A DNA stretch of 64,000 nt from Streptomyces ficellus (lineage in GTDB: Bacteria > Actinomycetota > Actinomycetes > Streptomycetales > Streptomycetaceae), in contig NZ_CP034279.1 of the NCBI RefSeq assembly GCF_009739905.1, positions 5,270,001 to 5,334,000 on the forward strand. Direction: 5' to 3'. Shown piece by piece: positions 23,872 to 32,177 of the stretch (the first letter of the stretch is position 1; the number at the start of each line of letters is the position of its first letter). Both the position numbers and the translations under genes were made by a program. Under the pieces are notes generated by a model. The model ran no database searches, was not told the DNA's origin, and was given only the letters and a program-made list of their open reading frames with translations.

Positions 23872-26856
23872 ATGGGTTCGCCGGGGCGCAGGAGCAGCAC
23901 GTTCACCCGACTGCTGCGGCACGGCTTCACCGATCCGTCCGCCGCCGAGCGGCTCCTGGAGCTGCCCGTGCTGTCCGCCGTGCGCGGCGACCCGGTCCTG
24001 CTGGACGCGCTCGGCGCCACCGCCGACCCTGATCTGGCGCTGCGCGGGCTCGTCCGGCTGGCCGAGGCGCAGCAGGACGAGGGCCGGCAGCTGCTCGGCA
24101 CCGTCCTGAGCGCCAAGCCGCTGCGGGACCGGCTGCTCGGCGTGCTCGGCTCCTCGGAGGCGCTCGCCGACCACCTGGCCCGGCACCCCCGCGACTGGGA
24201 GGCGCTCGTCACGTACGAGTCGGTGGACCTGCACCCGGGCGTCGAGGACTTCGAGCGCGGGCTGGCCGGGGCGACCGATGCCGTGTCGCTGCGGGTCGCG
24301 TACCGCCGCTGCCTGCTGGCCATAGCGGCGAGGGACGTGTGCGGAACCACCGACGTCGCCGAGACCGCCGCCGAGCTGGCCGACCTCGCGACCGCCACCC
24401 TGCGCAGGGCCCTCGCCATCGCGAGCGCGGCGGCTCCGGAGGACGCGGCGCTGTGCCGGCTCGCGGTCATCGCGATGGGCAAGTGCGGCGGCCACGAGCT
24501 GAACTACGTCTCCGACGTGGACGTCATCTTCGTCGGGGAGCCGGTGGAGGGCGCCGACGAGCAGAAGGCGGTGCGGGCCGCCACCCGGCTCGCGTCCCAC
24601 CTGATGCGGATCTGCTCCGAGACCACGGTCGAGGGGACCATCTGGCCGGTCGACGCCAACCTGCGGCCGGAGGGCAGGAACGGGCCGCTGGTGCGGACCC
24701 TGTCGAGCCACCTCGCCTACTACCAGCGCTGGGCCAAGACGTGGGAGTTCCAGGCGCTGCTGAAGGCCCGCCCGGTGGCGGGGGACGCGCAGCTGGGCGC
24801 CGCGTACCTGGAGGCGGTGTCACCGCTGGTGTGGCAGGCCGCCGAGCGGGAGAACTTCGTCGCCGACGTGCAGAAGATGCGGCGGCGGGTGGTGGACAAC
24901 ATTCCCGTGGCGCAGGTGGACCGTGAGCTGAAGCTCGGCCCCGGCGGGCTCCGGGACGTGGAGTTCGCGGTGCAGCTGTTGCAGCTGGTACACGGCCGCA
25001 GTGACGCCACCCTGCACAGCGGCAGCACGCTGGAGGCGCTGGCGGCCCTGGCGGCGGGCGGCTACGTGGGGCGCGCGGACGCGGCGCAGCTGGACGAGGC
25101 GTACCGCTTCCTGCGGGCGATGGAGCACCGGATCCAGCTGTTCCGGCTGCGGCGGACGCACCTGGTGCCGGAGGCCGACGAGGACCTGCGGCGGCTGGGC
25201 CGCTCCCTGGGGCTGCGCACCGATCCGGTCGCCGGGCTGAACCGCGAGTGGCGCCGGCACGCGTCGGTGGTGCGGCGGCTGCACGAGAAGCTGTTCTACC
25301 GGCCGCTGCTGGACGCCGTCGCCCAGCTCACGCCGGGGGAGACGCGCCTGAGCGCCAAGGCCGCCGGGCAGCGGCTGGAGGCGCTCGGGTACGCGGACCC
25401 CGCGGCCGCGCTCCGGCACCTGGAGGCGCTGTCGTCCGGGGTGACCAGGAAGGCCGCGATCCAGCGGACGCTGCTGCCGGTGCTGCTGGGGTGGTTCGCG
25501 GACTCGGCGGACCCGGACGCCGGGCTGCTGGGCTTCCGCAAGGTCTCGGACGCGCTGGGCAAGACCCCTTGGTACCTGCGGCTGCTGCGGGACGAGGGCG
25601 CGGCGGCGGAGAACCTCGCCCGGGTCCTGTCCGCCGGCCGGCTGGCACCCGACCTGCTGCTGCGCGCCCCCGAGGCGGTGGCCATCCTGGGGGCGCCCGA
25701 GGGGCTGGAGCCGCGCGGCCGGAGCCATCTGGAGCCGGAGATCCTCGCCGCGGTCGGCCGGGCGGAGGACGCCGAACTGGCGGTCGCCGTGGCCCGCGGC
25801 GTACGACGCCGTGAGCTGTTCCGCACCGCCGCCGCCGACATCATCGGCTCGTACGGCACCGAGGACAGCCCCGCCGAGCCCGACCCGGGCGCCCTGGTCG
25901 ACCGCGTCGGACAGGCGGTCACCGACCTGAACGCGGCGACCATCGCGGGCGCGCTGCGGGCCGCCGTGCGCGGCCAGTGGGGCGACACGCTGCCCACCCG
26001 GTTCGCCGTGATCGGCATGGGCCGCTTCGGCGGCCACGAGCTGGGGTACGGGTCCGACGCGGACGTGCTGTTCGTGCACGAGCCCCGCGAGGGCGTCGAC
26101 GAGCAGGAGGCGGCGCGGGCGGCGAACGCGGTGGTGGCGGAGATGCGGCGGCTGCTCCAGCTGCCCACCGCCGATCCGCCGCTGCTCATCGACGCGGACC
26201 TGCGCCCCGAGGGCAAGAGCGGCCCCCTGGTGCGCACCCTGAAGTCGTACGCGGCCTACTACCGCCGCTGGTCCCTCGGCTGGGAGAGCCAGGCGCTGCT
26301 GCGCGCCGAGCCGATGGCCGGCGACCCGGACCTCGGGCGCCGGTTCATCGAGCTGGCCGACCCGCTGCGCTACCCCGAGCGGGGCCTGGACGACGCGGCG
26401 GTACGGGAGATCCGGCGCCTGAAGGCCCGCATGGAGACGGAGCGCCTGCCGCGCGGCGCCGACCCGGCGCTCCACACCAAGCTGGGGCGCGGCGGCCTGT
26501 CGGACGTCGAGTGGACCGTCCAGCTCCTGCAGATGCGCCACGGCCACACCGTGCCGGGGCTGCGCACCACCCGCACCCGCCGCGCGCTGACCGCCGCCGC
26601 CGAGGCTGGCCTGATCGACGCGCAGGACGCCCAGGTCCTGGACGAGGCCTGGGTGCTGGCCACCCGGGTCCGCAACGGTGTGATGCTGGTGCGCGGCCGG
26701 GCCGGCGACACCTTCCCGTCCGACGGCCGCGAGATGGCGGCCGTCGGACGCTACCTCGGCTACGGCCCGGGGCACGTCGGCGAGATGGTCGAGGACTACC
26801 GCCGCACCACCCGCCGCGCGCGGGCGGTGGTGGAGGAGCTGTTCTACGGCGGCTAG
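23872..26856 (+). CDS. glnE: Bifunctional glutamine synthetase adenylyltransferase/deadenylylase
   Basis: GlnE adds or removes AMP on glutamine synthetase I and so couples it to nitrogen status. The 994-residue protein has the two nucleotidyltransferase halves of the family. The N-terminal (deadenylylase) half has GKCGGHELNYVSDVDVIFV near residue 205 and DANLRPEGRNGPLVRTL. The C-terminal (adenylylase) half has GMGRFGGHELGYGSDADVLFV near 720 and DADLRPEGKSGPLVRTLKSY. ATG 23872 was chosen because GGAGGGA precedes it; GTG 23839, 7 bases after a TAGGCT -10-like box, would give a leaderless mRNA and 11 more residues. Its usual target glnI is not in the window. Confidence 0.95.
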   Translation: MGSPGRRSSTFTRLLRHGFTDPSAAERLLELPVLSAVRGDPVLLDALGATADPDLALRGLVRLAEAQQDEGRQLLGTVLSAKPLRDRLLGVLGSSEALADHLARHPRDWEALVTYESVDLHPGVEDFERGLAGATDAVSLRVAYRRCLLAIAARDVCGTTDVAETAAELADLATATLRRALAIASAAAPEDAALCRLAVIAMGKCGGHELNYVSDVDVIFVGEPVEGADEQKAVRAATRLASHLMRICSETTVEGTIWPVDANLRPEGRNGPLVRTLSSHLAYYQRWAKTWEFQALLKARPVAGDAQLGAAYLEAVSPLVWQAAERENFVADVQKMRRRVVDNIPVAQVDRELKLGPGGLRDVEFAVQLLQLVHGRSDATLHSGSTLEALAALAAGGYVGRADAAQLDEAYRFLRAMEHRIQLFRLRRTHLVPEADEDLRRLGRSLGLRTDPVAGLNREWRRHASVVRRLHEKLFYRPLLDAVAQLTPGETRLSAKAAGQRLEALGYADPAAALRHLEALSSGVTRKAAIQRTLLPVLLGWFADSADPDAGLLGFRKVSDALGKTPWYLRLLRDEGAAAENLARVLSAGRLAPDLLLRAPEAVAILGAPEGLEPRGRSHLEPEILAAVGRAEDAELAVAVARGVRRRELFRTAAADIIGSYGTEDSPAEPDPGALVDRVGQAVTDLNAATIAGALRAAVRGQWGDTLPTRFAVIGMGRFGGHELGYGSDADVLFVHEPREGVDEQEAARAANAVVAEMRRLLQLPTADPPLLIDADLRPEGKSGPLVRTLKSYAAYYRRWSLGWESQALLRAEPMAGDPDLGRRFIELADPLRYPERGLDDAAVREIRRLKARMETERLPRGADPALHTKLGRGGLSDVEWTVQLLQMRHGHTVPGLRTTRTRRALTAAAEAGLIDAQDAQVLDEAWVLATRVRNGVMLVRGRAGDTFPSDGREMAAVGRYLGYGPGHVGEMVEDYRRTTRRARAVVEELFYGG

Positions 26857-26871
26857 GCGTTTCGTCCGGGT

Positions 26872-26948
26872 CCAGGTCGTGTCCGTGAAGTCTCGCCTGG
26901 CCGTGACGCCCTCCGGGCGGACGACGCTACTGTCGAAACACGCCCTAG
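26872..26948 (+). repeat. Dispersed element, copy B (77 bp, internally deleted)
   Basis: The left 35-40 bases (CCAGGTCGTGTCCGTGAAGT...) match the left end of copy C. The right 38 bases (from CTCCGGGCGG to ACACGCCCTAG) match its right end, and about 100 internal bases including the CATGGC hairpin are missing. The junction falls at a short GCC shared by both flanks. The terminal CTAG (26945-26948) supplies the TAG stop of spo0M on the minus strand. It sits in the convergent gap between glnE and spo0M. Confidence 0.75.
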
Positions 26949-27670
26949 AACGAGGCGTGGACGTGGTCCTTCACCGTGGTGCGCCAGCTCTCCGCGTCCA
27001 TGCCGGCGTACGAGAACGTCAGCCGTCCGCTCGTGCCCAGGTGCAGGTCCAGATCGTGCTCCCGGGCCACGAACTGGACCTCCAGCTGGCCGGGGCGCTC
27101 GTAGGCGGCCGGCCAGGAGAACTCGAACTCCTGCCAGAAGTCCACCGCCTGGTTCCCGCCCTGGGCGACGCCCCGCTTGACCTCCGCCTCGTCGTACCGG
27201 AAGCCCAGGTCCCGCAGGATCCGCAGCAGCGTCTCCTGGGCGGGCAGCGCGTGCACGCGGAACTCGTCGAAGTCGCCCCGGTCGACGGCGTTGTCGACGG
27301 CCAGCTCGGTGCGCACGGCCACCCGCCCGCCGTTCACGGGCATGCCGAAGGCGTGCGTGAGCGGTGTTTCCCAGGGGAGGTGCAGGTCGGTCTCGAAGAG
27401 GCGGGTCTCCCCGGCGCGCAGGGTGAACGGGCCGACGGGGTGCCCGGCGGCGACCACTCCGGGCCGGGTCCAGCCGCTGGTGGGCTCCCGGTCCTCGAAG
27501 CGGCTCACGACGTCCAGCTTGAGGTGCGTGATCTCCACGTCGGCGCCGCCACCGCGCAGGGTGGTCCTCGCGACGACGCGGTCGCCCGGGCGCGCGGACA
27601 TGCCGTCCAGGACGGTCTCCACCTCGGGCGCGTTGACACCCAGAGCGCTCAGGAACTTACGGAAAGCCAT
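26945..27670 (-). CDS. spo0M: Sporulation-control protein Spo0M
   Basis: The 241-residue protein matches the Spo0M family over its full length: MAFRKFLSALGVNAPEVETVLD at the start, RPGDRVVARTTLRGGGADVEITHLKLDVV, FTLRAGETRLFETDLHLPWETPLT, and a C-terminal part rich in Trp/Phe (AVDFWQEFEFSWPAAY). The fold is an arrestin-like beta-sandwich in the cytoplasm. In Bacillus it affects sporulation; its molecular action is not settled. GGAGGGG lies about 10 bases before the ATG. The stop codon is provided by element copy B. It may be read together with the PAP2 gene upstream, but a 67-base gap separates them. Confidence 0.92.
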   Translation of the reverse strand: MAFRKFLSALGVNAPEVETVLDGMSARPGDRVVARTTLRGGGADVEITHLKLDVVSRFEDREPTSGWTRPGVVAAGHPVGPFTLRAGETRLFETDLHLPWETPLTHAFGMPVNGGRVAVRTELAVDNAVDRGDFDEFRVHALPAQETLLRILRDLGFRYDEAEVKRGVAQGGNQAVDFWQEFEFSWPAAYERPGQLEVQFVAREHDLDLHLGTSGRLTFSYAGMDAESWRTTVKDHVHASF

Positions 27671-27737
27671 GGAACAGGTCCCCTCCCGGACGGATCCGGG
27701 CGATCCGTCCGAGCGGAGACCCTAGATCACGACTCGG

Positions 27738-28679
27738 TCAGGGGCGAGAGGCCGCCGTCGGCGGGACCTCGGCCGGGGCCGGGGCGGGGGCCGGGACCTC
27801 CGCCGGGACCGGGGGCGGGACGGCGGCGGGGCGTGGTGCCACGTGGCGCGGGAGGCGGTGCGGCAGGGTGCCGTACCAGACGTACGCCAGGGCGTAGCCG
27901 AAGGCCAGGCAGATCATGCCGCCGACGGCGTCCAGCCAGAAGTGGTTGGCGGTGGCGACGATGACGACGAGGGTGGCGGTGGGGTAGAGCAGGCCGAGGA
28001 TCCTGGCCCAGGGCGCCTTCGCCACGGCGAAGATGACCAGCCCGCACCACAGCGACCACCCGATGTGCATGGACGGCATCGCGGCGTACTGGTTGGACAT
28101 GTTCTTCAGGTCGCCCGACGCCATCGAGCCCCAGGTGTGGTGCACCAGGACGGTGTCGATGAACTTCTCGGAGGTCATCAGGCGCGGCGGTGCCAGCGGG
28201 TACAGGTAGTAGCCGAGCAGGGCGATTCCGGTGGTGGAGAACAGCACGAGGCGGGTCGCCGCGTACCGCCCCGGGTGCCACCGGTACAGCCACACCAGGA
28301 CACCGATCGTGACGATGAAGTGCAGCGTGGCGTAGTAGTAGTTCATGCCCACGATCAGCCACGTCACCGAGTCCACGGCGTGATTGACCGTCTTCTCCAC
28401 GGCGATGCCGAGCGTCTGCTCGGCCCGCCAGATCCAGTCGGCGTTGCGCAGCGCCTCGGCCTTCTGCTCGGGCACCGCGTTGCGGATCAGCGAGTACGTC
28501 CAGTAACTCACCGCGATCAGCAGGATCTCGAACCAGATGCGGGGGCGGCGCGGGGCGCGCATCCGCTGCCACGGGGTCCGGCGGTCCGTCGCACGGTCCG
28601 GACCCTGTTCGATGGGTGATTCCACCGGTGGTGCCGGGGCCTCGCGGCCTTCCAGTGTCCTCACAGTCGTGTCACCCAT
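27738..28679 (-). CDS. PAP2-superfamily membrane phosphatase
   Basis: This 313-residue protein has a cytoplasmic N-terminus of about 50 residues and six membrane helices. The PAP2 phosphatase motifs are placed between them: YPLAPPRLM, the catalytic AAMPSMHIGWSLW with its His, and ANHFWLDAVGG with the second His and Asp. The family removes phosphate from lipid-linked substrates (phosphatidic acid, polyprenyl pyrophosphate) or transfers inositol phosphate; the long spacing and CVLVWLYRW-like helices fit the inositol-phosphotransferase-like subgroup, which is inference. The C-terminal 45 residues are Pro/Ala-rich (PPPVPAEVPAPAPAPAEVPP). It lies between malR and spo0M, 36 bases downstream of malR in reverse. 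Confidence 0.88.
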   Translation of the reverse strand: MGDTTVRTLEGREAPAPPVESPIEQGPDRATDRRTPWQRMRAPRRPRIWFEILLIAVSYWTYSLIRNAVPEQKAEALRNADWIWRAEQTLGIAVEKTVNHAVDSVTWLIVGMNYYYATLHFIVTIGVLVWLYRWHPGRYAATRLVLFSTTGIALLGYYLYPLAPPRLMTSEKFIDTVLVHHTWGSMASGDLKNMSNQYAAMPSMHIGWSLWCGLVIFAVAKAPWARILGLLYPTATLVVIVATANHFWLDAVGGMICLAFGYALAYVWYGTLPHRLPRHVAPRPAAVPPPVPAEVPAPAPAPAEVPPTAASRP

Positions 28680-28715
28680 GGGCCAAGAGTCTGCCAGATA
28701 GGTCTACTCGGTCGA

Positions 28716-29801
28716 TCATCCGTCAGTCTGGTCCTCGGCGCCATCCGTACGCCTTGGGGAGGATGGCCTTTCGGGGGACCGCTGCCCCTGCGGCCCCGAG
28801 GCGGTCGACCCGCGGACGACCAGCTCGGGCATGAAGACGAACTCGCTGTGCGGGGCGGGGGTGCCGCCGACCTCCTCCAGCAGGGCCCGGACGGCCGCCT
28901 GGCCCATCGCCTGGACGGGCTGGCGGATGGTCGTCAGGGGCGGGTCCGTGAACGCTATGAGGGGGGAGTCGTCGAATCCGACGACGGAGACGTCCCGGGG
29001 GACGTGCAGGCCCCGCTGCCGGGCGGCGCGGATGGCACCCAGGGCCATCATGTCGCTGGCGCAGACGACGGCGGTGCAGCCCCGCTCGATCAGGGCGGTC
29101 GCGGCGGCCTGGCCGCCCTCCAGGGTGTAGAGCGAGTGCTGGACCAGCTCCTCGCACTGCTCCGGCGTCAGTCCGAGCCGCGCCTGCATGCCGAGCAGGA
29201 AGCCCTCGATCTTTCGCAGCACGGGCACGAACCGCTTCGGGCCCACCGCGAGACCGATCCGGGTGTGCCCGAGGGAGGCGAGGTGGGTGACGGCGAGCTG
29301 CATCGCGGCGCGGTCGTCGGGCGAGACGAACGGTGCCTGCACCTTCGGGGAGAAGCCGTTGAGGAGGACGTACGGGACGCCCTGGCCGCGCAGCTGGTCG
29401 TAGCGCGTCATGTCGGCGGTGGTGTCGGCGTGCAGGCCCGAGACGAAGATGATGCCGGAAACGCCCCGCTCGACCAGCATTTCGGTGAGTTCGTCCTCGG
29501 TGGAGCCGCCCGGGGTCTGGGTGGCGAGGACGGGCGTGTAGCCCTGGCGGGTCAGGGCCTGGCCGATGACCTGGGCCAGGGCCGGGAAGATCGGGTTGTC
29601 CAGTTCGGGGGTTATGAGCCCGACCAGTCCGGCGCTGCGCTGGCGCAGTCGTACGGGGCGCTCGTAGCCGAGGACGTCGAGGGCGGCCAGCACGGACTGG
29701 CGGGTGGCCGCGGCCACACCGGGCTTGCCGTTGAGCACGCGGCTGACTGTGGCTTCGCTGACCCCCGCCTGGGCTGCGATGTCGGCTAGCCGCGCGGTCA
29801 T
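28716..29801 (-). CDS. malR: LacI-family maltose regulator (MalR1)
   Basis: The 361-residue repressor has the LacI helix-turn-helix LADIAAQAGVSEATVSRVLNGKPG at its N-terminus and hinge YERPVRLRQRSAGLVGLITPEL. The sugar-binding domain is periplasmic-protein-like, with FVSPDDRAAMQLAVTHL and SVVGFDDSPLIAFTDPPLTTIRQP near the end. It corresponds to MalR/Reg1 of S. coelicolor and S. lividans, which represses malE and amylases in the absence of maltose or maltotriose. It lies 25 bases downstream of a glucosidase gene on the same strand, so the two probably form one operon. A very similar second regulator is coded at 37174-38247. Confidence 0.9.
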   Translation of the reverse strand: MTARLADIAAQAGVSEATVSRVLNGKPGVAAATRQSVLAALDVLGYERPVRLRQRSAGLVGLITPELDNPIFPALAQVIGQALTRQGYTPVLATQTPGGSTEDELTEMLVERGVSGIIFVSGLHADTTADMTRYDQLRGQGVPYVLLNGFSPKVQAPFVSPDDRAAMQLAVTHLASLGHTRIGLAVGPKRFVPVLRKIEGFLLGMQARLGLTPEQCEELVQHSLYTLEGGQAAATALIERGCTAVVCASDMMALGAIRAARQRGLHVPRDVSVVGFDDSPLIAFTDPPLTTIRQPVQAMGQAAVRALLEEVGGTPAPHSEFVFMPELVVRGSTASGPQGQRSPERPSSPRRTDGAEDQTDG

Positions 29802-29826
29802 GGGATGCGACTGTACCGGCCGCACG

Positions 29827-31830
29827 TCAGCTTGCCCACCAGACGCAGGACTCGGGCGCGAGGACGACGGTCGGGCCGTCGTCGCCGGGCCCCGCTCCGG
29901 CCGCCGACTCCCGTGCGGGCGGCGGTACTTTGCCCCCGGCCGCGGGGGCCGGCGGGACCGGGTCCGCCCCGGTCGGCCCGGCCGCCCCGGACGGTTCGAG
30001 CGGTCCGCGGTCGCCGCCGCCGGCGGCACGGCCGGTCCCGTCACCCGCGGCGCCACCGTGAGCGGTGACGGGACCCGTGACGGGACCCGCGCCGTCGCCG
30101 TCGTCCTCGCCGGGCGCCCCGCCGTCGCCCTGTGCCCCGCCGCCGGCCGGACCGTCCGCCGGGGCGCCGGGCGACGGGACGGGCGCCGGGGCGTCGGCGG
30201 GGGCCGCGGAGGCGGGCGCGCTCGTCAGCAGGACCCGGCCGCCCGGGGTACGCAGGGCGACCGGCCGGTCGGTGAGGTTGACCGTGCACACCAGGTCGCC
30301 CTGCCAGGGGCCGGTGCCGGGGCCGTGCGCGCGGCGGCGGAAGGCGAGCACCCCGTCGGGCGCGGGCAGCCACTCCACCGCGTCGCCCGCTCCGAGCGCC
30401 GGGTGCTCCCGGCGCAGCGCCAGCGCGGCGCGGTACAGCTCCAGCGTCGAGCCGGGGTCCCCGGTCTGCGCCTCGACCGACAGGTCACGCCACGACGCCG
30501 GCTGCGGGAGCCAGCTGCCACCGGGCCCGAAGCCGTACGAGGGCCCCTCCGCCGTCCACGGGATCGGCACCCGGCACCCGTCGCGCAGCCCGTCCTGGCC
30601 GTCGCCGCGCAGGAAGGCCGGGTCCTGGCGGACCTCGTCGGGCAGCTCCGTGACCTCGGGCAGCCCGAGCTCCTCGCCCTGGTAGACGTAGGCGGAGCCG
30701 GGCAGCGCCAGCATCAGCAGCGCGGCCGCCCGCGCCCGCCGCAGCCCCGTGGCGCCCTCGCCGTACCGGGTGGTGTGGCGGACCACGTCGTGGTTGGACA
30801 GCACCCAGGTGGTCGGTGCGCCCACGGAGGTGGTGGCCCGCAGCGAGTCGTCGATGACCCGCCGCAGCGCCGCCGCGTCCCACGGGCAGTTCAGGAACTG
30901 GAAGTTGAACGCCTGGTGCAGCTCGTCGGGGCGCACGTACAGCGCCAGCCGCTCGGCCGAGGGCGCCCACGCCTCGGCGACGGCGATGCGCTCGCCCTCG
31001 TAGGTGTCCAGGAGCCGCCGCCAGCCGCGGTGGATCTCGTGGACGCCGTCCTGGTCGAAGAACGGCAGCTGCTGGGTGCCGATCAGCCGCGCCTGTTCGC
31101 CGTGCCCGATGTCGGGCATGCCGGGCGCCTTGACCATGCCGTGGGCGACGTCGACGCGGAAACCGTCGACCCCGAGGTCGAGCCAGAAGCGCATCACGGA
31201 CTCGAACTCGGCCGTGACCTCCTCGTGGTCCCAGTTCAGGTCGGGCTGCTCGGGGGCGAAGAGGTGCAGGTACCAGGCGCCGTCCGGGGTGCGCGTCCAT
31301 GCCGGGCCGCCGAAGACGGACTCCCAGTCGTTGGGCGGCAGCGCCCCGTCCGGGCCCCGGCCGGGGCGGAAGTGGTAGCGCTCGCGGCCCCGGCCGGCCA
31401 GCGCCTCGCGGAACCACGGGTGCCGGTCGGAGGTGTGGTTTGGCACGATGTCGACGATCACCCGCAGTCCGAGTTCGTGGGCCGTGCGCACCAGGTCGTC
31501 CGCGTCCGCCAGGTCCCCGAAGACCGGGTCGACGGCGCGGTAGTCGGCCACGTCGTAGCCGCCGTCCGCCTGGGGCGAGGCGTAGAAGGGGGTGAGCCAG
31601 ACCGCGTCGGCGCCCAGCCGGGCCAGGTGGGGGAGGCGCTCGCGGGCACCGCGCAGGTCCCCGACGCCGTCGCCGTCGCTGTCCGCGAAGGAGCGGACGT
31701 ACACCTGGTAGATGACGGCGTCCCGCCACCACCGCCGGCGGTCGCGGGGAGGGGTCGCGGGGTGGGCGTCGTCCGGCGCCGGGGCGGGCTCCCCGGGCGC
31801 CTGGACGGGCGAGGTCAGCTCGTGGGCCAT
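29827..31830 (-). CDS. GH13 alpha-glucosidase with a low-complexity C-terminal insertion
   Basis: The 667-residue cytoplasmic enzyme (no signal peptide) hydrolyses alpha-1,4 glucosides from imported maltodextrins. GH13 landmarks are DIVPNHTSD, the nucleophile in GVDGFRVDVAHG, the acid/base in IAVAEAW and LSNHDVVRH. The domain order matches the paralogue at 35525-37177 until GRVLLTSAPAS. There about 110 residues of Pro/Ala/Gly/Asp-rich sequence (coded by about 29876-30212) are inserted before the final strand PTVVLAPESCVWWAS. The paralogue has only about ten residues at that point. It is divergent from malE, and operator-like repeats lie in between. Confidence 0.92.
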   Translation of the reverse strand: MAHELTSPVQAPGEPAPAPDDAHPATPPRDRRRWWRDAVIYQVYVRSFADSDGDGVGDLRGARERLPHLARLGADAVWLTPFYASPQADGGYDVADYRAVDPVFGDLADADDLVRTAHELGLRVIVDIVPNHTSDRHPWFREALAGRGRERYHFRPGRGPDGALPPNDWESVFGGPAWTRTPDGAWYLHLFAPEQPDLNWDHEEVTAEFESVMRFWLDLGVDGFRVDVAHGMVKAPGMPDIGHGEQARLIGTQQLPFFDQDGVHEIHRGWRRLLDTYEGERIAVAEAWAPSAERLALYVRPDELHQAFNFQFLNCPWDAAALRRVIDDSLRATTSVGAPTTWVLSNHDVVRHTTRYGEGATGLRRARAAALLMLALPGSAYVYQGEELGLPEVTELPDEVRQDPAFLRGDGQDGLRDGCRVPIPWTAEGPSYGFGPGGSWLPQPASWRDLSVEAQTGDPGSTLELYRAALALRREHPALGAGDAVEWLPAPDGVLAFRRRAHGPGTGPWQGDLVCTVNLTDRPVALRTPGGRVLLTSAPASAAPADAPAPVPSPGAPADGPAGGGAQGDGGAPGEDDGDGAGPVTGPVTAHGGAAGDGTGRAAGGGDRGPLEPSGAAGPTGADPVPPAPAAGGKVPPPARESAAGAGPGDDGPTVVLAPESCVWWAS

Positions 31831-31903
31831 GTGCGGTGTCCCTCTCGGTGCGGCCGGTCCGGGGCTGTGTGTCTGACGAGGTGAGCGCGTTCTTGAAACG
31901 GTC

Positions 31904-31931
31904 CTGCAAGGCCTTACGAAAAGGCTTGCAG
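31904..31931. promoter_or_regulatory. MalR operator candidate (28 bp) in the malE/glucosidase gap
   Basis: CTGCAAG-N14-CTTGCAG forms an inverted repeat with the centre GCCTTACGAAAAGG. It has the same length, arms and nearly the same centre as the box at 38417-38444 before the amylase gene. It lies 73 bases upstream of the glucosidase-malR operon start codon. The 347-base gap 31831-32177 otherwise holds a second box (32024-32044) and a malE promoter region; no gene is visible. Confidence 0.7.
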
Positions 31932-32023
31932 AGCCCTGCCGGGCTGCGCAAGCCCGCCTCGCCTCGTCTGTCAAGCGATCCGTCGGCAACCGTAGGGACA
32001 CGCGGATGTAACGATCGGCGTGC

Positions 32024-32044
32024 CTTGCAGAAATTTGCCGCAAG
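32024..32044. promoter_or_regulatory. MalR operator candidate upstream of malE
   Basis: CTTGC-N11-GCAAG is an inverted repeat containing the CTTGCAG core typical of Streptomyces MalR boxes, 133 bases before the malE start. A weak promoter (TTTCGA at 32048, TACGTT at 32071) follows immediately, so binding here would block it. Confidence 0.55.
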
Positions 32045-32177
32045 CTCTTTCGACTCGTTTTCATCCCTGTTACGTTCCTGGCAACCCGGCGCGCCGCGAG
32101 GGAGCGGTCTGCAGGAGGCACGAGATCCAGACATGTGATCCGCCTTCGTCTTCCCGGGATCAGTTGAAGGAGTTCAC

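Noticed and set aside
24820..26775. Long open frame of 651 codons antisense to glnE
   Set aside because: It is a shadow of the extreme G/C third-position bias of glnE; the translation is low in family signals and glnE itself is unambiguous.
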